Shown piece after piece: positions 7,769-16,387 of a stretch of DNA of 64,000 bases; within the stretch, counting starts at the first letter, position 1; every line of letters starts with the position of its first letter. Below the pieces are notes generated by a model that ran no database searches, was not told where the DNA came from, and saw only the letters and a list, made by a program, of their open reading frames with translations. The position numbers were made by a program, and so were the translations under genes. This stretch comes from Propionispira arboris (GTDB lineage: Bacteria; Bacillota; Negativicutes; Selenomonadales; Selenomonadaceae): NCBI RefSeq assembly GCF_900109225.1, contig NZ_FNZK01000008.1, forward strand, positions 1 through 64,000. The letters are read 5' to 3'.

Positions 7769-9115
7769 TTAAGTAGTTGGAAGTTCCACGGTTGTTTGTT
7801 CAGGTTGCTTTTTTGTAGTTGCATCAATTTTAATGAGCTTTTGGGGAATGAGTATAGTTAATACTCCCGCTAGAATTGCAAAACCAGCTAATACATACAT
7901 GCTGCAGTCGATGGACCCAGTTAAGTCCTTTAAATAACCAACGGCATAAGGTCCAACGAAGCCACCAAGATTTCCGACAGAATTAATTAAAGCAATACCA
8001 ACAGCGGCGGTTGCTTCTGATAAAAATGAACTTGGCAATGTCCAAAAACTGCCAGCAAAGCCGTAAATACCGGCGGTTGTAAATGTAATCTAAAATAAAC
8101 TCCAGACTATATTATGTGTCATTGTTAACGCAAAAAGTCCAATCGCAGAAATTGCAATAGGCAAGCCTATATGGTAACGCCGTTCCATTGTTTTATCTGA
8201 ATGACGAGCAACTACAATCATTGAAATTACACCAATAAAGTATGGAATTGTTGAAATTAGACCAACACTTGTATTGGATAAGGATTGTCCCAAGGATTTT
8301 ATCAACTGTGGCATCCACATACTTAATCCATACATTGCACAAACATAACCAAACCATATGATAGAAAGATGCCATACCCGGCCATTTTTTAAGACTTCCC
8401 ACATCGATGAATTTGTTTTTGTTTCTTTGGCTTCACGTTCAATGCGTAATTGATTGATGAGCCAATTTTTTTCTGCAATGGTTAAAAACTTTGCTTGCTC
8501 AGGACGATCAACAAGATAAAATAATGTTGCGATGCCACAAATTATAGCAGGAATACCTTCGATGATAAATAACCACCGCCATCCTTCTAAACCCCAAAGC
8601 TGGAAGTTATCCATAATCCAAGTCGAAAGTGGTGCAGTAATAATATTATTTAATGCCATACCAGTCATAAAAAAAGCGAGGGTTTTTCCCATATACTTAG
8701 CGGGAAACCATAAGGTTAGATATAAAATCATACCCGGATAAAAACCGGCTTCTGCTATACCTAATAAGACACGCATAACACCTAATTGTGTTGCTGTCTG
8801 AATGAAGCCCGTTGCAACGGTAACAAGTCCCCAAGTCATTAGAATTCGAGCAATCCAAAGGCGACATCCGACTTTATGCATCATTACATTACTCGGAATT
8901 TCAAAAAAGAAATAAGCAATAAAAAACACACCAGCAATCAGACCAAAGGTAGTGGAAGAGATATTTAAGGCTTGATTCATTTCTAAAGCAGCGAAACTAA
9001 TATTTACTCGGTCCATCATTGAGATTACATATAAGATAAAGAGAAAGGGAATAAGGCGTAACCGTAATTTTTGGATTACCAGGTTTTCGTTAACAAAAGC
9101 TTCTTTTTCTAACAT
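7769..9115 (-). pseudogene. MFS anion:cation symporter (ACS family) interrupted by an in-frame amber codon
   Basis: Reading leftward from ATG 9115 (AAGGAGAT upstream), the protein begins with a cytosolic segment and TM1 LIPFLFILYVISMMDRVNISFA, the ACS-family start. It then runs through GIAEAGFYPGMILYLTLWFP to residue 341, where a TAG occupies 8090-8092. The same frame continues without further stops to 7769, giving GIALINSVGNLGGFVGPYAV, the typical ACS C-terminal motif. The total would be 448 residues, normal for the family. The gene is thus full length except for one nonsense codon within a TM segment. ACS members import organic acid anions such as tartrate, galactonate or phthalate. It diverges from the transketolase operon and was probably its carrier. 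Confidence 0.85.
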
Positions 9116-9202
9116 AATTAAATCTCCTTCACATAATGAAAATTACAAAAATTCAGATAATAATCAAGACAAATAAAATAAAGGTTGTTAGACAATAGCA
9201 CT

Positions 9203-9223
9203 AAACATTAGACATCAGACGTT
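9203..9223. promoter_or_regulatory. Putative FadR-type regulator site (MFS side)
   Basis: A 21-bp motif beginning AAACATTAGACATCAGACG is nearly repeated at 9390-9410 (18 of 21 identical). Within it ACAT/ACGT recurs every 7 bp. It lies about 90 bp before the MFS start codon. Confidence 0.5.
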
Positions 9224-9354
9224 AAACTTATTTCAGTATATTTTATTAAAAACGAGATGTCAATATAAATTTATTGAATATTTACTGTATTTGGCTTTCC
9301 GAAAAAAACGTCTAAATAATTAACAGAAAATTATTTTATTTCAGATACAAGCTA

Positions 9355-9383
9355 TTGCATATTCTGAAAAGTCGTGCTATCAT
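9355..9383 (+). promoter_or_regulatory. Promoter of transketolase operon
   Basis: TTGCAT (9355-9360), 17-nt spacer, TATCAT (9378-9383). The second copy of the 21-bp motif starts 7 nt downstream. The regulator gene at 12213 has a very similar promoter. Confidence 0.65.
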
Positions 9384-9389
9384 AACATC

Positions 9390-9410
9390 AAACATTAAAC
9401 ATCATACGTT
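9390..9410. promoter_or_regulatory. Putative FadR-type regulator site (transketolase side)
   Basis: Begins AAACATTAAACATCATACG, with ACAT(T/C)A units at 7-bp steps. It sits over the expected transcription start, the position expected for repression. The likely binder is the GntR/FCD protein encoded at 12213. Confidence 0.55.
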
Positions 9411-9453
9411 TACCTATTAGGACAAAGTAATAGAAAGATTGGAGTGTTATGTT

Positions 9454-10281
9454 ATGAATGTAGAGAATGACATAAAAAAATTGCAGACCATATCGGATCA
9501 TATACGATTGGATATTATGAAAATGGTTTATGAAGCAAAAGATGGACATCCGGGGCCAGCTTTTTCCATAGCTGATCTAATTACAACACTATATTTTAAA
9601 GAAATGAAGATTGATCCGCAAAATCCTCGCTGGGAAGATAGAGATCGCTTTATTTTGTCAAAAGGACACGCTTGCCCGGCACTCTATTCAGCTTTGGCGC
9701 GTAAAGGATATTTTTCAATGGATGAATTGCATGGTTTACGCAAATTGGGATCTATGCTGCAAGGGCATCCTGATATGAATAAAACGCCGGGGATTGATAT
9801 TACCTCAGGATCATTAGGTAATGGCTTATCAATGGCTGTTGGAATGGCTATTGCTGCTAAATATCGCAAAAAATCCTATTATACTTATGTTGCTATGGGG
9901 GATGGTGAAATTCAAGAAGGATTAGTTTGGGAAGCGGCTATGTGTGCCAGTAAATATAAGCTGAATAATCTTATTGCCTTTGTGGATCATAATGGATGGC
10001 AAAGTGGCGGCAGCATTCATGATGTTAGTGGTTTATTACCAGTACTGCCAAAGTGGCAAGCTTTTAATTGGGATTGTCAGGTAATAGATGGTCATGATTT
10101 TGAACAGATTATTCAGGCGATTGCGCAGGCAAAAAAAAGTACGGATAAGCCGTCAATGATTATTTTAAAAACAATTAAAGGCAAAGGGTTATCGTTTATG
10201 GAAAATGATAATTCTTGGCATAAACGAGTTCCTACAGCGGAACAAATGGAACAAGCAATAACCGTATTGGGAGGAGAGTAA
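9454..10281 (+). CDS. Split transketolase, N-terminal (TPP-binding) subunit
   Basis: About 275 aa, equal to the first third of a standard transketolase. It has HIRLDIMKMVYEAKDGHPGPAFS, then SKGHACPALY and GHPDMNKTPGIDITSGSLGN, and the TPP/Mg motif GDGEIQEGLVWEAAM. It forms an active enzyme only with the next gene, as in TktA/B or AptA/B pairs. Transketolases move a two-carbon ketol unit from a ketose to an aldose phosphate. The ATG at 9454 has GGAG 9 nt upstream; the alternative TTG at 9439 is less likely. Neighbours suggest a dedicated catabolic role rather than the pentose-phosphate pathway. Confidence 0.9.
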   Translation: MNVENDIKKLQTISDHIRLDIMKMVYEAKDGHPGPAFSIADLITTLYFKEMKIDPQNPRWEDRDRFILSKGHACPALYSALARKGYFSMDELHGLRKLGSMLQGHPDMNKTPGIDITSGSLGNGLSMAVGMAIAAKYRKKSYYTYVAMGDGEIQEGLVWEAAMCASKYKLNNLIAFVDHNGWQSGGSIHDVSGLLPVLPKWQAFNWDCQVIDGHDFEQIIQAIAQAKKSTDKPSMIILKTIKGKGLSFMENDNSWHKRVPTAEQMEQAITVLGGE

Positions 10282-10282
10282 G

Positions 10283-11236
10283 ATGGTGGAATATAAAGGA
10301 ACGCGAGAAGCTTTTACACAAGCGATTACAGAATTAGCTGCTGAAAATGAACAAGTCGTTTTTGTGTCGGCGGATTCATTAAAAGCCATGCGCGCAACTT
10401 CTTTTGCTGAAAAATATCCAGATCGTTATATTGAAGTTGGTATTGCAGAACAAAATTCAGTGGGAGTGTCAGCTGGTTTAGCAAGCGCGGGGCTCATGCC
10501 TTTTATTGGTACTTATGCTGGGTTTATCACTATGCGTGCCTGTGAGCAGGTTCGTACTTTTGTAGCGTATCCGCACTTAAATGTAAAGCTTGTAGGCATT
10601 AATGGTGGTATTTTTTCAGGGGAGCGAGAAGGCGTCACTCATCAATTTTTTGAAGATTTGGCAATTATGCGGGCTATGCCAGATGTGACGATTTTAGTTC
10701 CTGCCGATGCTCATCAGATGTATCATGCTGTTAAAGCCGCAGCTTTGATTGACGGTCCTGTGTATATTCGGGCTGGCAGTGGTCGTGAGCATCTTGTATA
10801 TGAGGCAGATACACCTTTTGAAGTGGGAAAAATTCGTGTATTAAAAAAATATGGTAATGATGTTGCCTTGTTTGCAAATGGATTTATTTTAAATCGTGCA
10901 GTTGAAGCGGCACGGATTTTAAATGAATCCAATATCAGAGTCACGTTAGTTGATGTCCCAACTTTAAAACCGTTAGATGAATCTGGTATTCAAGCAATTT
11001 TAGCAGATTGTAAGGCTGCTGTAACGGTGGAAGACCATAATGTTATTGGTGGTTTGGGGGATGTGATTTCGATGGTAAGTACAAAATCCTATCCAGTATT
11101 TATGGAACGAGTCGGATTACAAGATGTTTTTCCTAGCAGCGGAGGTCCGGAAGAGGTCTTAGATCGTTATGGTATTTCTATTCAAGATATTGTTAATGCC
11201 GTAAAAAATGTATGTAAAATGAAAAGGGGTATTTAG
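10283..11236 (+). CDS. Split transketolase, C-terminal (pyrimidine-binding) subunit
   Basis: 317 aa. Carries the pyrimidine-binding domain with the catalytic glutamate in RYIEVGIAEQNSVGVSAGLA, followed by AYPHLNVKLVGINGGIFSGEREGVTHQ and the C-terminal transketolase domain (LVDVPTLKPLDESG, VTVEDHNVIGGLG). It starts 1 nt after the N-subunit stop with a GGAGGAG ribosome site. Sequence style (GINGGIFSGEREGVTHQFFEDLAIMR) is that of two-gene transketolases such as the apulose-4-phosphate enzyme. Donor specificity is not readable directly. Confidence 0.9.
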   Translation: MVEYKGTREAFTQAITELAAENEQVVFVSADSLKAMRATSFAEKYPDRYIEVGIAEQNSVGVSAGLASAGLMPFIGTYAGFITMRACEQVRTFVAYPHLNVKLVGINGGIFSGEREGVTHQFFEDLAIMRAMPDVTILVPADAHQMYHAVKAAALIDGPVYIRAGSGREHLVYEADTPFEVGKIRVLKKYGNDVALFANGFILNRAVEAARILNESNIRVTLVDVPTLKPLDESGIQAILADCKAAVTVEDHNVIGGLGDVISMVSTKSYPVFMERVGLQDVFPSSGGPEEVLDRYGISIQDIVNAVKNVCKMKRGI

Positions 11237-11238
11237 TA

Positions 11239-12093
11239 ATGCGTGAAAAAATTATAGTAAGTGTAATTGGTGCAGGCGGAAAAATGGGAACGCGTGTCAG
11301 TAATAATTTGGCAAAACATACAGACGATATTACGATGTATTTGTGTGAAAATTCACCACAAGGTGTTGATGGCATTCAGAAACGCGGCTTTGAGGTTATT
11401 GCATCTCAAGAAGCTGTGCCTAAAAGTGATGTTATTATTTTAGCTGTACCAGATACTTTGATAAATATTGTTTCACAAGATATCGTGAAAATGATGAGAC
11501 CGGATACGACATTGATGATACTTGATCCAGCAGCCGCTGTGGCCAAAGAACTGGCTTTACGCGATGACTGTACATTTGCTGTAGCACATCCATGTCATCC
11601 ATCTTATTTCCTAGATCAAGATACACCAGAAGCGAGACAAGATTATTTTGGTGGTGTTGCCGGTAAACAGGATATTGTTATGGCTAAAATTCAAGGTTCT
11701 GATGATAATTTTGCTAAAGCCAGAAAAATTGGTGAAATTATGTTTGCACCGGTTATGCATAGTTATGTAATGGGGGTCCGGGATATTGCTTTCTTAGAAC
11801 CAACTCTTGTAGAAATTTTAGGTGCTACCACACTTTATGCGATGGCAGAAACAGTAAAAGAGGCAGAAAGACGCGGAATTCCAAGAGCGGCTGCAGAATC
11901 ATTTTTATCAGGACATATCTATAATTTAAGTGCTAACTTCCTCGGTAAATTGAATGCAAAAGTATCGGATGCCTGTATGGTAGCAATTGAATTGGGGAAT
12001 CAATTGGTTTTGAGAGAGGATTGGAAAAGAATTTGGGATGATGATGTATTAGATAAAAGTATACAAACAATGCTTCATCCTACTAAGAAATAA
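11239..12093 (+). CDS. ApnO-like NAD-dependent oxidoreductase (phosphogluconate dehydrogenase C-terminal family)
   Basis: 284 aa. A Rossmann start VSVIGAGGKMGTRVSNNL is followed by ILAVPDTLI, AVAHPCHPSYF and DYFGGVAGKQDIVMAKIQG, then a helical C-terminus (FLEPTLVEILGATTLYAMAE, RRGIPRAAAESFLSGH). The HPCHP and FGG-A-KQ-IV signature is, from memory, that of D-apionate oxidoisomerase (ApnO) and relatives, which oxidise a branched sugar acid to 3-oxo-isoapionate with rearrangement. It follows the transketolase by 2 nt and is surely in the operon. Family membership is fairly firm; the exact substrate is inference from gene context. Confidence 0.75.
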   Translation: MREKIIVSVIGAGGKMGTRVSNNLAKHTDDITMYLCENSPQGVDGIQKRGFEVIASQEAVPKSDVIILAVPDTLINIVSQDIVKMMRPDTTLMILDPAAAVAKELALRDDCTFAVAHPCHPSYFLDQDTPEARQDYFGGVAGKQDIVMAKIQGSDDNFAKARKIGEIMFAPVMHSYVMGVRDIAFLEPTLVEILGATTLYAMAETVKEAERRGIPRAAAESFLSGHIYNLSANFLGKLNAKVSDACMVAIELGNQLVLREDWKRIWDDDVLDKSIQTMLHPTKK

Positions 12094-12139
12094 TAAAATT
12101 TAAATTTTTTCATAGACTATGTACACCTATATGAATTGA

Positions 12140-12168
12140 TTGCATGCTGAAAATGTTGATGTTATAAT
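12140..12168 (+). promoter_or_regulatory. Promoter of gntR/fadR-like gene
   Basis: TTGCAT (12140-12145), 17-nt spacer, TATAAT (12163-12168), about 45 nt before ATG 12213. Confidence 0.65.
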
Positions 12169-12212
12169 GGAATATTAGTATATGCAGAAAAATCAATGAG
12201 GGAGCACTATCT

Positions 12213-12962
12213 ATGGGATTAGAAGATAAAAATGCGAGTCTAGCTAATATATTTGAACCTAAGGAACGGGAATCTTCCGTAAATTATGTGATCAATAATA
12301 TAAAGGATTCATTATTGTCACAACAAATCATGCCAGGAGATAAATTACCTTCTGAAATGGAATTAGGAAAATTGCTGTCTGTAAGCAGAGGTTCTATTCG
12401 TGAGGCTATGAAAATTTTAGCAGCATTTGGTATCATTGAAATAAGGCGTGGTGATGGTACCTATGTTACTAAAGATTTTGAAGGAAAAGTTATTTTTGAT
12501 CCTTTGTTATTTAGTTTTATATTATCGCAGCCAGCATTTGATGATCTTAAAGAATTACGCCTTATGCTAGAAAAGTATATTGTTCGCCTTGCGATCAAAA
12601 ATGAAACGGATGAAGATTTGGCTAACTTAAAAACGTGTAATCTTGAATTGAAAAATTTAAAACACAATCAAAACGATATGAATAATGAAGAAGTAAATGA
12701 GTTATTAGAGTGTGATCTAAAATTTCATTATATGTTGGCAAAAATGGCTAAAAACAAATTGATTGAAAGAATTTACTTATTTGTTTTAGAATATTTCAAA
12801 CCATATATCAAAAAGAGTATGCAAAATCATGTATATTTTACATTTAAATCAAGTGCTCCGCATGAGCAGATTTTAAGTGCTATGGAAAAACGAGATGTTG
12901 CGCTGGCAGAGATTGCAATTGAAGATTCCGTTGAAATTTGGGGAAAACTTATGTTCAAATAG
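12213..12962 (+). CDS. GntR-family (FadR/FCD) transcriptional regulator
   Basis: 249 aa. The N-terminal GntR winged helix reads MPGDKLPSEMELGKLLSVSR, then SIREAMKILAAFGIIEIRRGDGTYV. The C-terminal FCD ligand domain has LRLMLEKYIVRLAIK and FHYMLAKMAKN, plus a late HEQI-AM segment, the places that usually hold metal ligands and bind small organic acids. It sits inside the sugar-acid cluster, so it likely represses the divergent promoters at 9.1-9.4 kb until the substrate or an intermediate binds. GAGGGA precedes ATG 12213. Confidence 0.88.
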   Translation: MGLEDKNASLANIFEPKERESSVNYVINNIKDSLLSQQIMPGDKLPSEMELGKLLSVSRGSIREAMKILAAFGIIEIRRGDGTYVTKDFEGKVIFDPLLFSFILSQPAFDDLKELRLMLEKYIVRLAIKNETDEDLANLKTCNLELKNLKHNQNDMNNEEVNELLECDLKFHYMLAKMAKNKLIERIYLFVLEYFKPYIKKSMQNHVYFTFKSSAPHEQILSAMEKRDVALAEIAIEDSVEIWGKLMFK

Positions 12963-12974
12963 ATTTTAATTTGA

Positions 12975-13031
12975 CGATACTTTAGCGTACTTGCGATAGA
13001 AGGTTCTTTTTCTATCGCAAGGGAAGTATCG
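12975..13031. repeat. Nested perfect hairpin between gntR and dehydrogenase gene
   Basis: The outer arms CGATACTT and AAGTATCG enclose the inner arms CTTGCGATAGAA and TTCTATCGCAAG, all perfectly paired. A 7-nt bulge lies on the left side, a 1-2 nt bulge on the right, and the loop is 8 nt. No T-run follows, so it is not a standard terminator. It could be an mRNA processing or stabilising element between gntR and the two downstream genes. Confidence 0.6.
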
Positions 13032-13092
13032 AAACAGCCATCAACAAAAATAATATTATCGGAATATTCTAAATTTATAAGGGGGACTATAA

Positions 13093-14064
13093 ATGAAAGC
13101 CGTTGTTTTAGATGGGTATTCTTTAAATCCAGGAGATTTAAGCTGGAAAGCTTTAGAGGATATATGTGAAACAGTGATCTATGATAGAACATGTTACGAT
13201 ACAGCTAATTTAGAACTCATTACGCAAAGAATTGGTGATGCTGAAATAGTATATACAAATAAGACACCTTTGCCACAAGCGGTCATTAATGCAGCACCAA
13301 AGTTGAAATTTATTGGCGTTTTGGCAACTGGTTATAATGTGGTGGACATTGCTGCGGCACAAAAACGAAAAATTACGGTTACAAATATCCCAACCTATGG
13401 TACGGATTCTGTGGCGCAAATGGCAATCGCTTTATTATTGGAAATGTGTCATCACATTGGAGAGCATAATCGCTCTGTGCAAACGGGCGAATGGGAACAT
13501 AATGCGGATTGGTGTTTTTGGAATTATCCATTGATTGAGTTAGCTGGAAAAACAATCGGAATTATAGGTTTTGGGCGGATCGGACAAACGGTAGGGCGAA
13601 TCGCTCAATCTTTGGGCATGAAGGTGCTGGCCTTCGATAAATATAAGATGCTCGAATTGGAAAGCGATACATTAAAATACGCTGCGTTAGATGAAATTTT
13701 TGCCGCAGCGGATGTGATCAGTCTGCATTGTCCTTTATTTAAAGAAACGGAAGGTATGATTAATACAATAAATATCAATAAAATGAAACATGGTGTAATG
13801 ATTATTAACAATTCGCGTGGAGGTTTAATTGTAGAACAAGATTTGGCACAGGCATTAGAAAATGACCAAGTCGCTGGTGCTGCTCTTGATGTAGTTTCTA
13901 CAGAGCCGATTCGCCATGATAATCCATTGCTTGGTGCAAAAAATTGTATTATTACGCCGCACATATCATGGGCACCAAAAGAATCGAGACAAAGACTGCT
14001 GAATATCGCAATTGATAATTTACGTCACTTTATCGATGAAAAGCCAATCAATGTTGTAAGTTAA
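13093..14064 (+). CDS. D-isomer 2-hydroxyacid dehydrogenase, hydroxypyruvate/glyoxylate reductase type
   Basis: 323 aa. The dinucleotide site TIGIIGFGRIGQTVGRIAQS and the catalytic set are visible: Arg in NNSRGGLIVEQDL, Glu in DVVSTEPI and His in ITPHISWAPKESR. The Trp in HISWAP and the LATGYNVVDIAAA segment are usual in glycerate dehydrogenase/hydroxypyruvate reductase members. It is followed after 19 nt by a glycerate kinase, which makes reduction of hydroxypyruvate to D-glycerate the most economical role. Other 2-oxoacids remain possible. Confidence 0.85.
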   Translation: MKAVVLDGYSLNPGDLSWKALEDICETVIYDRTCYDTANLELITQRIGDAEIVYTNKTPLPQAVINAAPKLKFIGVLATGYNVVDIAAAQKRKITVTNIPTYGTDSVAQMAIALLLEMCHHIGEHNRSVQTGEWEHNADWCFWNYPLIELAGKTIGIIGFGRIGQTVGRIAQSLGMKVLAFDKYKMLELESDTLKYAALDEIFAAADVISLHCPLFKETEGMINTININKMKHGVMIINNSRGGLIVEQDLAQALENDQVAGAALDVVSTEPIRHDNPLLGAKNCIITPHISWAPKESRQRLLNIAIDNLRHFIDEKPINVVS

Positions 14065-14083
14065 TACTGAAAGAGGTGTTGAA

Positions 14084-15250
14084 ATGCATATTGTTATAGC
14101 ACCAGATTCATATAAAGGCAGTTTAACGGCTATTGAAGCAGCCCGGGCCATTCAAAAAGGAATAAAAGAAGTCTTTCCCACTGCAAAAATTACTTCTTTA
14201 CCGATTGCGGATGGTGGAGAAGGAACTGTTAAGGCCTTAGTTTACTCAATGAAGGGTGAATTACAGCACAATCATGTTCTTGATCCATTAGGAAAGACCG
14301 TGTTGGCTGAATGGGGAATTCTTGATACAAAAACAGCTGTCATTGAGATGGCTGAAGCATCAGGTTTATTGTTGGTTCCATTAAGTAAAAGAAATCCCCT
14401 GATTACAAGTACCTATGGTACAGGGCAGCTGATCAAAGCTGCTCTCGACCAAGGTATGCGGAAAATCATCATCGGTTTGGGCGGGAGTGCTACCAATGAT
14501 GGTGGTGCTGGTATGGCGCAAGCACTAGGGGTTCGTTTTCTTGATCGAAGCAGAAAAGAATTGCCGAATGGTGGTGGCTATTTACAGGATTTAGCTTCGA
14601 TTGATTTGACTAATTTAGATAAACGCATAAAAGATACGGAATTTATTCTTGCTAGTGATGTGAAAAATCCATTATGTGGTAAAACAGGAGCAAGTGTTGT
14701 TTATGGACCGCAAAAAGGGGCGGATGCTTCGATGGTTGATCAGTTGGATAAAGCTTTATTGCATTATGCAGCCATTGCCGAAAAAGCAACTGGCCAGATT
14801 GTAGCAAATACAAATGGGGCAGGAGCTGCCGGTGGATTAGGGGCTGGGTTGATGCTTTTTTGTAATGCAACATTTAGACAAGGAATACAAATGGTTTTAG
14901 AATTGGTGCAGGCTGAACGCTTATTTTCTGAGGCGAACCTTATTTTTACGGGTGAAGGGTCGACGGATTTTCAAACTGTTTATGGGAAAGCACCAGTTGG
15001 CATTGGCAGTATCGCTAAAAAATATAATGTACCAGTCATATGTGTATCGGGAAGTTTGGGTAAAGCGTATGATGAAATATTTAAATATGGCATAACAGCT
15101 GCAGAAAGTATTGTTTCTAGTCCTGAGAGCCTGGCCTATTGCATGGAAAATGCTGCATCGTTACTGCAGGATACGGCAAAAAGAATTTGCTTAATCTTAA
15201 AAATAGGGGCTACATTAAAATGTGAGGGGATAAGAGTTATTCCAGTATAG
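14084..15250 (+). CDS. Glycerate kinase (GarK/GlxK family, 2-phosphoglycerate-forming)
   Basis: 388 aa, full length for the type-1 family. It opens with IVIAPDSYKGSLTAIEAARA, has the LPIADGGEGTV segment, then the glycine-rich IIGLGGSATNDGGAGMAQAL and a C-terminal GEGSTDFQTVYGKAP motif. These enzymes phosphorylate D-glycerate with ATP, feeding 2-phosphoglycerate to enolase. It directly follows the hydroxypyruvate reductase-like gene and closes the cluster before a strong terminator at 15286. Confidence 0.93.
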   Translation: MHIVIAPDSYKGSLTAIEAARAIQKGIKEVFPTAKITSLPIADGGEGTVKALVYSMKGELQHNHVLDPLGKTVLAEWGILDTKTAVIEMAEASGLLLVPLSKRNPLITSTYGTGQLIKAALDQGMRKIIIGLGGSATNDGGAGMAQALGVRFLDRSRKELPNGGGYLQDLASIDLTNLDKRIKDTEFILASDVKNPLCGKTGASVVYGPQKGADASMVDQLDKALLHYAAIAEKATGQIVANTNGAGAAGGLGAGLMLFCNATFRQGIQMVLELVQAERLFSEANLIFTGEGSTDFQTVYGKAPVGIGSIAKKYNVPVICVSGSLGKAYDEIFKYGITAAESIVSSPESLAYCMENAASLLQDTAKRICLILKIGATLKCEGIRVIPV

Positions 15251-15285
15251 GTGTGATAGTTTTATAAAATAAAATGATTCAATAT

Positions 15286-15338
15286 AAAAATAGCTTTCTT
15301 ATGATACAATACATATCATAAGAAAAGCTATTTTTTTA
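15286..15338 (+). terminator. Terminator after glycerate kinase
   Basis: The stem AAATAGCTTTCTTATGAT / ATCATAAGAAAAGCTATTT (with one bulge) is followed by a T-run. It ends the 9-15 kb cluster. Confidence 0.85.
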
Positions 15339-15409
15339 ATACGCTGAAGTTATCGATTTGTAAGCAGTAGTATTTATATATAAGAGAATATTGAAGAATG
15401 GAGCACGTG

Positions 15410-16231
15410 ATGGAAACGGTAATAAGTATCATTGTTTTAAGTGTAATGGAATTGGTTTATCTTTTTGGGACTATAATTATCATAGGTTTTTTGCTGGGCT
15501 GGTTGGAGACTATAGCTGCTCAATGGGCCTATAAAGCATTTGGGAAAACGGGTATTTTATTGACGTCATGTATTGGAACCTCCATACATGAAACAGGGCA
15601 TGCTTTGATGTGCCTTTTGTTTGGTCATAAAATTATCGCTATCAAGTTTTTTGATTTGAATCCGCAAAATGAAACGTTAGGTTATGTCCAGCATAGTTTT
15701 GATAAACATAACTTGTATCAAAACATGGGAAATTTTTTTATCAGTTTAGGTCCTATATTTAGCGGCAGTGCCGCAATTTTATTCTTTATGTATTGGCTTG
15801 AACCATATACTTTTTCTGCACTGCGGCAAATGTCAGTATCCGTGCCTGCTGTCCATACAGTAACAGATCTTTTAATCTGGTCGGGACATTCTATGTCGAT
15901 TGTATATTATGGATTGTGGCATAGTCCAAGTTTTGGTTCTTTAAAATATTGTGTGTTTTTAGTGCTGGCAATCTGCATATCTTCCCATATTGCTTTAAGT
16001 AAGATAGATATTAAAAATGCAATGGCGGGTTTGAGTGTGACTTTTTTGTGTGTGGTAGTCGGCAATTTTATTGCAGCTTTTTTTGGTATTGATACATTAT
16101 ATTATGTGTTGGAAGCGGCAAATTATAATGTTTATTTACTATCAATCTTATCGGTATCGTTGTTGTTTTCGCTATTTACAGCAATGGTTATGGGCGTGTG
16201 TGCAGGTTTTTTCAAAATACATAGAACTTGA
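15410..16231 (+). CDS. Membrane protein with HExGH zinc motif, M50 metallopeptidase-like
   Basis: About 273 aa with five or six hydrophobic segments. Residues around 60-64 read SIHETGHALMCLLFGHKI, the HExxH zinc motif placed in a membrane helix as in M50/site-2 proteases. A later segment NFFISLGPIFSGSAAI occupies the place of the usual second motif (N-P-DG) but lacks its Asp, so catalysis is uncertain. ATG 15410 follows TGGAG by 6 nt; an ATG at 15398 is also in frame but has no ribosome site. It is monocistronic. A substrate cannot be named. Confidence 0.6.
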   Translation: METVISIIVLSVMELVYLFGTIIIIGFLLGWLETIAAQWAYKAFGKTGILLTSCIGTSIHETGHALMCLLFGHKIIAIKFFDLNPQNETLGYVQHSFDKHNLYQNMGNFFISLGPIFSGSAAILFFMYWLEPYTFSALRQMSVSVPAVHTVTDLLIWSGHSMSIVYYGLWHSPSFGSLKYCVFLVLAICISSHIALSKIDIKNAMAGLSVTFLCVVVGNFIAAFFGIDTLYYVLEAANYNVYLLSILSVSLLFSLFTAMVMGVCAGFFKIHRT

Positions 16232-16387
16232 TTTTTGGGTTTATTTTCTAAAATGTGATGGAAAAACAATACAAATAGATTGACCTTCTGATTTGGGGGA
16301 TATAAACTAAAATAGTGAAATGAATTGTGTGAATGAACCTATTCAATAGTTGGTGAATATTCTGTCTAGCTGGAAGGAGAAAATTTT

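Noticed and set aside
8090-8092. Reading the amber codon as pyrrolysine or as separate genes
   Set aside because: No pyrrolysine machinery is visible, the position is in an ordinary TM helix, and the downstream part starts in mid-fold without a ribosome site.
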